Source: Anastrepha obliqua
Lineage: Eukaryota; Arthropoda; Insecta; Diptera; Tephritidae
Assembly (NCBI RefSeq): GCF_027943255.1
Contig: NC_072893.1
Coordinates: 39,578,001 to 39,642,000 of the forward strand
Direction: 5' to 3'
Length of the DNA: 64,000 bases
The translations under genes were made by a program, and so were the position numbers. Shown here one piece after another: positions 9,884 to 20,717 of this stretch (its first letter is position 1; each line of letters begins with the position of its first letter). Below the pieces are notes generated by a model that did not search any database, was not told the DNA's origin, and saw only the letters and a program-made list of their open reading frames with translations.

Positions 9884-11339
9884 ACACAACATACTTGGTA
9901 AAATAAAGAACTTAACGCTTTTTTGCGAATATTGCTAGCCATATCCACCTGCTAGCACAATAACGCATTAACCCTGTACTAGTGGATTTCCCAGCAGGGT
10001 ATTTTCCACCCACACAATTACACAAATGCACACACGTGCGTAAGACATTGTAAACACAAGTATTTACCCACGTCACATCAACACTTCAATGCACATCTTC
10101 GAACCCCATTTCAATCGCCCACCTGCCCACCCACACAGCTACAGCTACACTTTTGCTATCATTTCCTGTTCATATTTGCATATTTGCATACCTACACAAT
10201 CGTGCTGCGATCAAGTCTGTTTTTGCAATACTTTTTCTTCTGCGTTTCCTTTAGGTAAGTGCTTAAATTTTTTATTGCTTACTTTATAGCCGTTTTAGCA
10301 GTTATGAAAACCGATAAGTTCTTTATCATAAGACACAGAAAAAATAAATACAAGTTGAAAATAAAAGCAAAACTCAAAGCAAACGGCTTTTCGACACAAA
10401 GGCGCGCTCTTCCTGCTCGTCTTGTCATATATTCTTGGCTAGGTTTTATGGCACATCTTCCCACTTTTGTGTTTTGCATATTTCATGATTTAATTTTTCT
10501 TGTAACATATTTTTGTTTTCCTGCGTATTGACAGCAGAAATTAAACTTTTATGGCGGTCTTGCCTTTACTTCCTGCTGGCACACAAAATGACGTGCTGCT
10601 GATGCCGTCACCGTTGTTTGGTTCCATGTTTTTGTGAGTGGTATTGAAAGGTCCTTTTAAATTGGCTGTTTGTTCCTTTCTTTGTGTTTGGGGGGTTTTT
10701 TTGTATCTGCATTTGTCATGCAGTAACAGAAGTTTATTTTTTTCGCTCGACGACACTTGTGTTTGGATGTTAAATGTGTGTCACATGCAAATCAAATATT
10801 TATTCGATACGTTTTTAATATTCAACGGACGGAGCTTATTATTCATAATCTTCAAAAAATCACTCTTCAAAGCATGAATTAAATCTTTTAAAGAAAAAGG
10901 TTTGTGTTATTTTTTGTCAAGGGGTTGCTAAGGAATTTTAGTTATTTATTTGCTAATAATTTTTTTATTTGTAAGAATTGAATAGCAAAGTTTAAAAGAA
11001 AACAAGAAAAGCCTTCCGCTGCCTGGGTAGTGAAAAAGGAAAGAGAAAAAAGTAGGCATCTGTTCTACTCGCATACATTTTATTAAACACACACATACAT
11101 ATACGAATATAATATATTGTATGTATGCACATATATATCTTTATATCAGAGCATCCCAGTAGTCCGATTCCATTATCCTTTACTTTATTTGGAAACTTTT
11201 AGATGTACTTTGATGGTTCGTGAGTGCCACTTTTTTTAGCGGAGTACTGCCGCCTTTTGTAATTCAAAAGTAGTAAATTATTGAAAAACATAAATAAATG
11301 CTTCAACATTGATAGCAGGAGAAAGGTATTAAAAAATGT
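9884..11339. other. single-copy-like non-coding DNA with microsatellites
   Basis: No coding gene is recognised. It contains CACACA-type runs near 10028-10040, short direct repeats such as ATTTGCATATTTGCATA (10176-10192), and TATATA patches near 11100-11150. A strong pyrimidine tract joined to a GTAAGT donor lies at about 10230-10260 and is listed separately. The sequence resembles intron DNA of a large fly gene, which is an inference. Confidence 0.4.
10228..10260 (+). promoter_or_regulatory. candidate recursive splice site (ratchet point)
   Basis: A pyrimidine-rich run (CTTTTTCTTCTGCGTTTCCT) ends in TTTAG at 10254 and is followed at once by GTAAGT at 10255-10260. An acceptor fused to a perfect donor is the signature of zero-length exons used to remove giant fly introns in steps. 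The consensus prefers CAG over TAG, and branch point and conservation cannot be tested here. If real, a host gene on the plus strand spans this region. It could equally be a chance juxtaposition. Confidence 0.3.
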
Positions 11340-11750
11340 CTCCAAAAATTTTTTTGTTAAACGTTGCCACCTAATTTTTACTAAAAAAAAGAACATATCA
11401 CACAATCCAATTAAATGCGAGTATTATCTGACAACCTCAAAAAAAAATTCCACAGAGTTGCCACCTAATTTTTATTAAAAAAAAAAAGCATATCAAAAAA
11501 TTTTATTAAATACGAGTGCTATGTGACTGCCTCAAAAAAAAATCTACAGTGTTGCCACCTATTTTTTTTTCAAAAATTAAAACATATCACACAATTGAAT
11601 GAAATGAAAATACCTGATAGCCTTAAAAAAAGAAATTTCCACCTAAAAAAAATGTGTGTATGGCGTTGCCACCTAATTGTTATTAAAAAATAGGAACACA
11701 TCACACAATTGATTTAAATATTACTACTATCTTATGTCTGACTACCGGAT
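11340..11750. repeat. tandem repeat of 94-114 bp (about four units)
   Basis: The phrase GTTGCCACCTAATTTTTA recurs at 11363, 11457, 11551 and 11665 with small changes. Each time it is followed by an A run, then ACATATCACACAATT and a CTGACTGCCTCAAAAAAAA-type stretch. Unit lengths are 94, 94 and 114 bp. The array is decayed and short. Frames reported across it are by-products. Confidence 0.75.
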
Positions 11751-13690
11751 CACTGCAATGTATTCCAAACCAGATGTAGCAGCATTCAAAAAAGTAGCTG
11801 ATTGACTGCTCATTCGTACAATATTGTAATTTCCATGAATCTGAATATCTAATCACACCGCCGTGCGTCAATTAAAGCCCTGGACGCAATGATGCACGAA
11901 ACTAATCGGGGAATGCCTGACTTTACTTGCCATCACATCCGAATTCTTTGCTATTAATCTCAGCTGTGTACCTGGTAACGGTGGTACTGCAGGAAACTAC
12001 GGGGTAGTTTCCTCACAAAATGAGGACTATCGGTGGTTTGCTGCAGGAAAGCGGATAAACCTCATGGCGACTTAGCGAGTGAGAGCAAGTTCATAAACTT
12101 TTAAAGTCGCAAGATCCTTTTGGCTACGGAAGGATCCGAGGCGCTCGAAAGATATTCTCATGTTAACAAGGCCTCAAATCGAGCTGGAAGGAGGGTGAGG
12201 TAGAATCAGCTCTTAGCACCTTCTCCCTATCTGTCCTGCTTTCGCGGAGCTAAGACTTAAACGTACTGGCTTTCACTTCTTTGCCACGTCTGCTGATAAA
12301 ACAAGGCTCGACAATAGTCACCTTATGAACTCACAACCATAAATAAATCATCATTTGGTAGTCCATTTATCCTGTGCTTTTATTAAAAATTTTGATCAAT
12401 ATTTAAGCTGAATGAATTTCTAAGTAAATGATGATTTACAAGAAACGCGGTGAGTTGATTCGTGGCGCTGCAGTCTTTATTTTTAAAGTAATCGTAATCA
12501 TAGTTCGATTTCACCATTTTTTTGAATATGCAAGACAAAAAATATTTTTGAAAAAGTTGGCCTCTAGTCGGCGCTGTAATCGAAACCTATGCTGCATTTT
12601 ATTAAAACACAGGGCATTTCTTTGTATGTAGCAATAAAGACTTTCAAGGAAGTAGATTTAGATTTTAATAGATTTCCGGCTTCGATCAAACTATGTAATT
12701 TTTACCATATATTTAAAGCGTCTGAAAAAATGTTTCGATTAATCGAGAGTTAAAATGTTGTAATAAACAAAAAGTTCTTTGAAAACTTTACTAGGAGATT
12801 TTTGAAGCAAAACTTGTATAAGAAACATAAAAAATAAATAAACAGTAAAATAAAGTAAATAGTATGCAAAAAATTTTCTTTTAGAAGCCTTTAAGGAACT
12901 AAATTTTTTTAAGGCTATGTAAATAGTTCGTATTTTCTTTTTCAAATGGTAAAAAAGTAAGAATAGCTGACTCATAAAAAATTCACTTAGTTTCATATAT
13001 TTTCTGTATGTTTATGTTGATTGGTCACATAGGTAAACCATTTATGTTGTTTTACTGTCGCGTGCGATATGTTTCTAAATCCTGTGCCGATGTATTGCAT
13101 AAAGTCATGAAACTTGAAAATATAAAAAAAGTAGACCGATTTCCACAGTAGCTAAAAAATATGGTTGCAAATGTGATTTCGTTCCGAGCGCATGAGCAAA
13201 TAAGGCAGAAAGGTAAAGTAACACAAAAAGCCTAACTAAAAACTGCTGTGGTGACAATAAAATATTTATATGGAAAATAATTTATTTAAATTTTAAATCT
13301 TATTTTAAATTTATTTATATTTATTTTCGGAACTGATCCAGAAAATTTGGATTTGTGGTTTTAAGGCGAAAAAAGCTCTTGATACTGATGGTTTATAGTG
13401 GAAATAAAGTGTACACCTTAAATCTCAATTTCTGAATTTATTCTGTAATTAAAATTTTTTTTATGAAAATACAACTAACACTACAACAAGGACCATATTA
13501 CGCAAAGTTTCGAACTTTGTATAAAACTTGTACGAATTCCGTAAATTTTCATCAAAATTTCAAACTTTTGACTCAAAATTTTTAGAAAAAATGGTATGAA
13601 ATTATTTTTAATATGAAATCCGAGGAAGAGCTAAAAACAAATTTCAAAACCGTTGAACTGTGACGAAAAGCTGCACTGCCAAATATATTT
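11751..13690. other. unassigned DNA
   Basis: From 11751 to about 12330 the base composition is more balanced than its surroundings, with short internal repeats (TGCAGGAAACTACGGGGTAG and TGCAGGAAAGCGG). This could be an old transposon tail, but I cannot name it. From 12340 to 13690 it is AT-rich with no recognisable gene or terminal repeat. Confidence 0.35.
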
Positions 13691-13699
13691 CATATAATT

Positions 13700-13880
13700 T
13701 ATTAACTTTTCTAGCAACTCTTTACGTAACAAACTGCGGGAATGAAAGCAAAAGTTTATGGCAATGGAAAAAATTTAAAGATAAAATTGCATTAATTGAA
13801 GCCACTAAAGAGGCTTGGTGCACGATTTCCTTAAATGGCCTTAACTAACTTTGTAATTCTTCACCAAATCGCATGTTTTA
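13700..13880 (+). pseudogene. possible Tigger/jerky-type transposase C-terminal scrap
   Basis: The frame reads SLWQWKKFKDKIALIEATKE then AWCTISLNGLN. It has the spacing of the segment near the end of Tigger/jerky DDE transposases where a DAIxxIAxAWDxVxxxTL helix occurs. The match is short and partly by impression, and the frame breaks at 13846. No terminal repeat is seen. It could be chance. Confidence 0.25.
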
Positions 13881-13915
13881 AGAATTTGCAGAGAATAATG
13901 GGCACAAAAACAAAA

Positions 13916-13945
13916 CCAAAAAAAAAAAAAAAAAAAAAAACATAA
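13916..13945. repeat. poly(A) run
   Basis: A 22-base A run (13918-13940) follows an A-rich lead (AAAACAAAACCAAAAA). It might be the tail of an old retroposed copy or just a simple repeat. Confidence 0.5.
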
Positions 13946-14097
13946 ACAAAGAAAAACAAAACAAGGAAGAAGTTCGTTGAACACTAGTGAAATTCTATTG
14001 GTCAGTGGGTTAGTGATAATACAAACAATTCCTGACACCGGAGAGAAGAACTTCTAATAAGTTACTTTCACTTAAGAGGACAGACTCGAAACTTTTA

Positions 14098-14230
14098 GCT
14101 GGTTATTTTACAGCCCACTGTAGCCTAAGATATCACTTAAAAAAATTGGGCATTTGCCGATTCTGTGAAATGGACATTGAAAATTCAGACTCCAATCTTC
14201 ATAAATGTGCTGCACTAGGCAGATTCTGAT
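14098..14230 (+). pseudogene. LINE ORF2 C-terminal scrap (Cys-rich knuckle)
   Basis: The frame reads GYFTAHCSLRYHLKKLG then ICRFCEMDIENSDSNLHKCAALGRF. This follows the pattern of I/jockey/R1-type ORF2 tails: TGHC..L..HL..LG, then CRFC, then a HxxxxC pair before PAL. Only about 40 residues are recognisable and no other part of the LINE is adjacent. Confidence 0.6.
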
Positions 14231-14658
14231 CGTAGTGCCGCGCAGCCATATAAATTATGGTACAATATGCGCCAGTATGTGGTAAAATTTCTGAAAAGCC
14301 TTAAAATATAGAGGACCTCAGACACTTTTTTTTACTTTTTTCCATAGGGTCGATCCCTACGTATTGAGATGTAAAATGTAATATATCTCTATTGAAATAG
14401 CTTTGCCAAATAAATATTGCAATGTACCCAATTTTTGTTGCAAATAATTGGTTTAATAAAATTACAATGTATTGTTTCAACAAAAAAATTCCTTCCATAC
14501 GATGTATAGAACAGAATGACGAAAGAGTTTGATAAATGAGACTCTTTTTGACACCAGCTAACTAGAAAATAGACAAGATCTTTCATGAATGTTTATGCTT
14601 CAGTTTCTTTGGAATTCTGATGGGAAGTTTCTGTATGTAAGCCATAAGTTTCATTTGC
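14231..14658. other. unassigned DNA
   Basis: I see no gene or repeat here. Two overlapping minus-strand frames of 65 codons look like chance in AT-rich DNA. Confidence 0.4.
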
Positions 14659-15414
14659 TTAAGGGGACAGATACCTGTAAAATTTCGAAAAAAAAAATTC
14701 TTTTATTCATAAAATGTTAATATAATCCTTTAAGAATATGTCAAAAAAATTTTATAACGTAAATTTAAGTATAATATTTCTTATATTATAGATCGTCAAG
14801 CGTAACGACTCTATTATTTTCGTTCGAGCGCTAGGAGAGGTATAGCTACGTTGTATTCAAACTTTAGACGCGTTTTTCTCAAAACTATATTTTTCGAATT
14901 GGCGTACACAATAACTCGAAAAGCTATTGACCGATCTGCCTGAAATTTTTCACACATCTTTTTGTTGATATTAGTTTCTAGGTGAATTTAAAATTCGACA
15001 ATTTTTCGAAAAAATAATTTTTTTAAAGCAAAAATAGTAGGAAAATTCGCCCGAAAATTAATTTTTTGCTTTGAAGCATTTTATTCTACGAATTTTTTTC
15101 CATTTTTGTTTAATTCATATAGAAACTATGACCTAAATAAACAAAAAAAATGTTTGGTTTTTTGTATTCAGATCAGTGACGCCGATGATACAATGCCCGC
15201 CGGTTGAAAAGCCCAGCTACGACCTTCCTGGAAGAATTGAATGTACATCCGCCATTTTAAATGATTAAAAAAAAAAAATTTAATATATATTAAATTAATG
15301 TATAAATAAACTGTATGCCAATTTTGAAAAAAAAATATTGACTTCTTTATTTTAAATAATTTTAATGAAAATCAGTGAAAATATGGCCGTTTACCTGTGT
15401 ATCTGTCCCCTTAA
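14659..15414 (+). mobile_element. TTAA-ended short transposon, subfamily 3 (756 bp)
   Basis: The left end TTAAGGGGACAGATAC (14659-14674) has an exact inverted partner at 15399-15414. Inside lie a CGCGTTTTTCTCAAAAC core (about 14870) shared with the element at 4473, followed by an 'ataactcgaaaagctattgaccgatctgcctgaaattttt' type phrase. The interior is otherwise AT-rich and non-coding. A truncated reverse copy of the same subfamily occurs at 51002-51387, which confirms it as a dispersed repeat. Confidence 0.88.
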
Positions 15415-16060
15415 AGCAATTAAATGTTAAATTATTTTAAGAGTCAAATTTTCTCGAAAAGCGAGGTTGGGCGGAGCGAAATAGACTATATTGACCAATG
15501 ATTCAATTATTAAAGGTTTGTTCACTTGTGAGAATCGAATTTTGGCACTGCTTTACAAAAGTTTGCATTTAAGAAGGTAAAGCAAGTGGAAAAAAATAAA
15601 TGATTTTCGTTAAAAATGATACCAAAAAAAATGTATTTATTTGATATTTTGAGTTTAAATAAGAAATTTTAGGGACGATGTAAATATATTTCAAATAATA
15701 TATATGCATATTTATTTGCATAAATAAATATTAAATAAAATAAACAAGGGTTATTAGCAGAAGTTGGCAAGTGTAATATTGAAAAAAATAATTATTTAAT
15801 TTAATCCAGGAATTATATTTTGTGAATTTTGTATTAAATTTAGAGCCGTTCGCAAGGCTGCGAGGTGTCGCTAATATGAAGCTATTTTTTTACCGAAGCA
15901 AAATAGGCTCAAGAGGAATTCTTTCATAGAAAAAATGAATTCATAATAAATTTAATTGACCAAACACAAACTTTGAACATATCTACACTTTGCTTTACTG
16001 CGCTTTGCCCACGTTAGTTTGGAGTTGTGACCGCCAAGTCACGATTATTCTCAGTTCTCG
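15415..16060. other. unassigned AT-rich DNA
   Basis: I recognise no gene or repeat boundary. The stretch ends near what may be the 3' untranslated part of the RpL36 retrocopy. Confidence 0.4.
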
Positions 16061-16097
16061 TTTTATTTCTAACTTGTACAAAGAATTACATGCTCAT

Positions 16098-16440
16098 CTA
16101 CTTAGCATGGGTTTCAGCCTTTCTCATTTGAGTCAGGATGTTCGACCGTTCCTCCGGCTGCCTCTTGGTACGAATGTGTGTACCTTAACGACGTTTCAAA
16201 AATTTCAAAGCACGTTTATCTTTTGAAACTTTCAACAATTCCATCGTTCTCTTCTCGTAAGGAGCATGACCCACAACTTCACGTACTAAATCGCGCATGA
16301 ATTTGGTGTGTCGGGTTTGAATGTTCTTCAAACGTGATCCACGAAGACTTTTAACCTTCTTGTCTCCAGTATATTTCACATTCTTCACTTTTGTGGTCTT
16401 ATGTTCCTTATTGAGACCAACGCAAAGTTCATTATTCTTA
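16098..16440 (-). pseudogene. RpL36: ribosomal protein L36 processed pseudogene
   Basis: The minus strand encodes a protein nearly identical to fly large-subunit ribosomal protein eL36. It runs from an [14 protein letters not shown] stretch through [40 protein letters not shown] and ALKFLKRR. A nonsense TAA replaces the next Leu codon at about 16185. After it the frame continues as GTHIRTKRQPEERSNILTQM and AETHAK, ending with a natural-position TAG at 16098-16100. The first codons (about 16425-16440) are shifted. No introns interrupt it, so a retrocopy is likely. An AATAAA signal follows near 16052. The premature stop removes about 28 residues, so I call it dead. Confidence 0.9.
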
Positions 16441-16557
16441 CATTACTAACTACTTGTCAAACCACCTGCACTTATTTAAATTAATTAATATTACATTTAG
16501 CGAGATTTTCCAATATTGCGTTATTTGTGAAGACCTTTAATTAATTCATGGACTGGG

Positions 16558-16567
16558 TTTTTTTTTT

Positions 16568-16605
<38 letters not shown>
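16558..16605. repeat. long poly(T) tract (poly(A) on the minus strand)
   Basis: Two T runs, 16558-16570 and 16574-16605, are separated by GTA. Read on the minus strand it is a poly(A) tail directly following the insert described at 16606-16960. Confidence 0.85.
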
Positions 16606-16606
<1 letters not shown>

Positions 16607-16960
16607 AAAAAAGACTCTTGACGACGGCGCCTGCATTCACGTGCTCTGGACACGCAATAAGCTTTTCCCAGTAGCTGTCGCATACCGAATAGCTGTACCG
16701 TTAAAACTTTTGAATATTAGCACCAATCGTTTAGCCATACTAAGAAACCTGGTACTGTGCTTCGCTAAGCCTGCTATGGGCACTTTATCTATGCATGTGA
16801 AGGTAGGCTCATTGGAAGCATATTCCGTCAAACGCAACTTTCTTATAATGAAAGCTGCATTGTTATTCTCCCTGTTGTTACACTTTAGAAATGCTTGCCC
16901 TTTGCAAAACATGAATTCTTTCATAATCACCAATCCACCATCTTCAGAAAGAAAGTTTTT
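16606..16960 (-). other. unidentified transcript-like insert ending in poly(A)
   Basis: On the minus strand, an open frame of 98 codons (16637-16933) is followed 30 bp later by a long poly(A) tract, the layout of a retroposed transcript. Its last 33 residues, starting MAKRLVLIFKSFNGTAIRYA and continuing ATGKSLLRVQST, look like a mitochondrial targeting presequence: basic, Ser/Thr-rich, amphipathic. The sequence before that Met could be 5' leader read through. I do not recognise the gene. A 122-codon plus-strand frame covers the same region, so the coding strand is not proven. Confidence 0.35.
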
Positions 16961-17329
16961 TTTTTATATTAATTCTCCAGTAATGTATCACTTAGGTGAA
17001 GCCAATTAGTCACATTAGGTAACTCGTTGACATGCAAATAGCAAAACATATTTTTTGGAGCATTCTTGATAAATTATGTACTTTTTAAGTAACCTTATCG
17101 AGTAAGTACTTCCTCAACCAATACTTGAAATGCTTCGGTATCGGGTGGTCAAACAGCCCACTCAATGATGTGCGGACTTAAGCGGTACGACAGGATGTAT
17201 TTCATGTCATACTAATCCTGGGCATGCCGATGCAAACCCTTGAGCGTGTTGTTGCGCCTAAGCTCACCATTTTGAAAATCAATAGTTTTTCTACAATTTA
17301 CTTTTGTTCCATTTTTACTCAAAATTCCC

Positions 17330-17640
17330 TTGTTAAGGTTTAACAGAGATTAAGATTTAAGAAAAATGATAGGGGTATTAGCTGGTCATTGTTTAATAGC
17401 CAGCCACGCTAGAAGGTTGGCACTCCCGTACTTCGATTTCTGTAGAGGTTGTCTTAATACAGAAGAAGAGGAAACAGTCAGACACCTTTTATGTGAGTGT
17501 GAAAGCTTAGCTACAAGGAGGCTCCGCACTCTTGATATGGCATTTTTAAGTGATGTAGCGGGCATAGCGCATTTAAAACTAACGAAGCTTTGGTCGTTTA
17601 TTAAAGATACCGGATGGTTTCAAAAGGAACCCCTAGGGTA
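17330..17640 (+). pseudogene. LINE ORF2 C-terminal fragment (I/LOA-like)
   Basis: The frame gives GVLAGHCLIASHARRLALPY, then DFCRGCLNTEEEETVRHLLC with ECESLATRRLRTL, and ends SFIKDTGWF. This is the usual end of an RNase H-type LINE ORF2: TGHCLIG.HA.RLG, a CxxC...HxxC knuckle and a terminal RFIK.TGWF. The reading frame from 17366 to its stop is open, so the fragment is relatively well kept, but everything upstream of it is gone. The tail that follows includes GTATCACAATGGACC and CCTACCTACCTAC, typical of such LINE 3' ends. Confidence 0.8.
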
Positions 17641-18329
17641 AGGAGGATAAGTTCCAGTGGTATCACAATGGACCTATGAAATGTCAGTGAATGAAAAGTA
17701 TGTCATGGCGACAGCCACCCCACCTACCTACCTACTCAACAGTTTTTAGAGCTAGCAATCCAGTGCCTTTCTAAGGGAGCCAATTTGTAAAGACGGAACG
17801 AGAAAGCTGATTATTCAGCAAGTCTTTTATTTTTCAATCATGATTTTTACCTATATTTCATTACGTAGCTAGAAATCAAAGTATGTATTTTAGATACAAT
17901 ATTTCAGTATATAGCAGTAGATTTTAAATGAGTTAAATTTGCGCTGTCCGCAAATACAGTGCCAAGTAATTACATTAAAAAATCTGCGCAAAATTCTCAC
18001 ACGAATGAAAGGTTGAAACAAAAACTTTGAATTAGATGCATTTCGAATGTTTTAGGTAGGCAGTGGAAATAAAAATATGCGGCACGAAGTCTTTTTAGAT
18101 GTGATTTAGGAGAAGCAAGAGTTGAAGAGTGCGTCAGCGGATGTTGCCTTAATTTAGCCGCATTTAAAAATATTTAAATTTCAATAAATTTCAAATTTTA
18201 GTACAATTAATTGTAGAAGTTGTTTAAGTGCAATTGTTATTGTAAATAACTTAGCTGCACTCTTTATTGTAGATTTCATTTAAAATCATTATTAGAGATT
18301 TCTCAATTGTAGGTACATTTTCATTTGCA
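17641..18329. other. LINE 3' tail, then unassigned DNA
   Basis: The first about 110 bp are the untranslated tail of the preceding LINE, ending in a CCTACCTACCTACTC run near 17725-17735. The remainder shows no gene or recognised repeat. Confidence 0.5.
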
Positions 18330-19067
18330 TTAAAGGTACCCGGTCGAGAGCACGAAAACTTCACCTATTTTCATGATTTTTTTTTTTTGCCATTAAAAAT
18401 TTAAAAAACGATGTTTCAACTTTTCGGGCTTATTAGTACGTTTATTGAGCATACAAGCATTTTTTTTTTACTTTTGAAACAATATTTATTATTATAAAAA
18501 TGCCGCTGAAGATGACTCTCTCGAAAAATCGAGCCCGGTCGGCGAAAATGATTTCGAGACTTCTACTCATCTGAAACACAAAATTCAAGAAAATTCTTAA
18601 TCAGAAAGAGTGCAGTTATGGTCGGAACTAGAACAAATCGAAAAAATGAAAAAGTGACAAAATGGCGCACTTTTGAAAAAGAAGTTCGTAAAATCGGGTT
18701 TTTTTCACTAGCTTTTTAGTTTAAAAAATAGGAAATTATTTAAATAAAACTATGATTCTAGTGCCGACGATAGCGATATATGTTGTGAACAACACATCCA
18801 AATTTCAAGTGATTCGGTTGAATAGTTTTTTTGATTTCATCCCTGCCGTGCCGAAAAAAGTCTTTTCGAGATAAATGAGTTTAAAATTTAAGGTACAGGA
18901 GCGCGCAGATCGCTCTTTACGTAGTTAATGGGCTGCACAAGCTATAATATTGGGAATTTTCGTATGAAAGTTTCACAGTATACCTATTCTTAATGCTCTA
19001 TACTTTCGAAATATCGAAAAACAAAAAAACGATTTTATGAAATTTCTAGACCACCGAGTCCCCTTAA
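18330..19067 (+). mobile_element. TTAA-ended short transposon, subfamily 4 (738 bp)
   Basis: The left end reads TTAAAGGTACCCGGTCGAGA and the right end inverted reads TTAAGGGGACTCGGTGGTCT, an imperfect inverted repeat of about 20 bp starting with TTAA. The interior is non-coding and carries phrases such as CTCTCGAAAAATCGAGCCC and long T runs. Size and ends agree with the other three TTAA elements. It shares no long block with them that I can see, so it is a separate subfamily. Confidence 0.7.
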
Positions 19068-19165
19068 ACTATTTTTACAATCATCTACTCAATTAGCCAG
19101 GGGTCTATAATACCCATTCCACTAATCAACGTCGAAAGATTATTGAAATCATCTATTATATTCTT

Positions 19166-19280
19166 TTCCCCCTTGTTCACTCCACTCGGAAGCATAAGGC
19201 CTCGACCAGACTCAGTCTTGCGTTGGTTTCGTTAATCTATTTTGATTTCTGACTGGGTGGGTGATTAGCCAGCCGCTAAA
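19166..19280 (-). repeat. tail of the second SINE family (tRNA-Gly-like), reverse copy
   Basis: Read on the minus strand, this matches the 3' third of the SINE at 31257. It carries the AGCGGCTGGCTAATCACCCACCC-type block, then TTAACGAAACCAACGCAAGA and GTCGAGGCCTTATGCTTCCG, and ends AGTGGAGTGAACAAGGG. The tRNA-like head is absent. Confidence 0.75.
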
Positions 19281-20700
19281 TTCATTATATTAGTATAGAA
19301 AATTTCTTAAAAAATAAATTTCATAGAGGCAGGCACAAATTTGCTTACCCCCGGCTCGGGACCGGTGGATATTTGCCGACAAAAAAAAACCCTCATAATA
19401 TTTAACTAAAAATGTTTGTTTTAAAAAAATGTGTTTGTTTATTCAAAATTGGTGTTAACCTGATATGCCGGCAAACTCAAATAAAAACAATGCATTATTT
19501 CATAAGTAATTTGCTGCCTCACTTTGTATGCATATACGCAAATATTTTTATTTTTAATTTTTTTTTTTATTTTGTAAACCAGTCGTCGCCTCGTTTTTTA
19601 GTATTGAATATAAAAAATTTTCAATGTAAATAATTTCAGTGTTTACTGATGCTGAAAAAACAATGTTTACAGCCACAGTAAACTTAGTCGAATTTCAAAT
19701 TAACCACAAAATAAACTAGCAACTGACTGTAAATATTTAAAAGCATGCTCGAAACTACTATCAATAGGAAATGGGGAAAGATCTACTCTATTTGTCCCAT
19801 TGAAGGCAGTTGACATTCCATATGAAACTTTCACAGCACACAAATAACACTTTCACTTTCTTGATATGACCCACAATAAATTCAATTGAAATGCCTTCAC
19901 AGCCAGATAAAGTCAAGAACTTTTTGCCATTTATGTTGCCTACCTGCAGGCGTTCACGCACACATTTCACTAACTTCTTCGCTTAAATGCTTTGGCTAAG
20001 AAAAAGGTATGCAGCATTAAAGCAGAAACCGTTATTTGTATATGTAGAGCACTTTAGCCAAGTCCATGTATGTACGTTTGCATAAACCGATTTTGTGTGT
20101 TTGTGCAAAATTAAATGCTACGAATGCTGAGAACCAAAAATAATTGCTACGAATGCCTGAAAATGGCACAGCAACGTGGCGGCTTTTTACCACCACACAC
20201 AGATGATTTCAGCCTATCCCAATTTCATTCACAAGCTCACTGCACCGTCTACGTGTGTATATATGTGTGTGTGTGTGCGCGACTATGGCAAACAGTAGAG
20301 GAAATATGCTTTTTTTTCACACGCTAAAATTACTTTTTCATATATCTTTTAACACATTCATGCTTTAGCTGTGTATGATTCACTCACTACTCACTTTTTA
20401 TACACCGCAAATTCGCAATTTAACTGCCTAAAAGTATGCATAACTATTTTACTTTTTTATTTTTTTTTATAGCTTTCGTAAGTGTCTGAAGCACTAAACA
20501 CATATTCGTGATTCTTTATATAATTTTTTTTTTTTAATACTTTTCGCCACTAATGCTTTCGTCTCATTTTTGTTGCATTGCTAATATTTTTTTAATTTTA
20601 TTTCTTTTTCGTTTTCTTTTAGCCAAAATACTCCACACCGTTCCGCAATTTTCAACGCGTTCATACACAAACGAGTCACCGACGGACGACAACGACACGC
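19281..20700. other. single-copy-like DNA with T runs and TG repeats
   Basis: There is no transposon signature here. A TG/TGTA microsatellite lies near 20250-20280. Short frames are chance. The neighbourhood of a candidate exon makes this a plausible intron or flank, by inference only. Confidence 0.35.
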
Positions 20701-20717
20701 TCAGTGTGTGTGCTCAC

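Noticed and set aside
9594..9892. overlapping minus-strand frames of 75-81 codons
   Set aside because: They lie within a TTAA-ended non-coding element and extend over its end.
16098..16440. functional RpL36 gene
   Set aside because: An in-frame TAA before the last 28 codons, a damaged start region and no introns.
16641..17009. 122-codon plus-strand frame
   Set aside because: It mirrors the minus-strand frame that precedes the poly(A) tract; the poly(A) favours the minus strand, though neither is proven.
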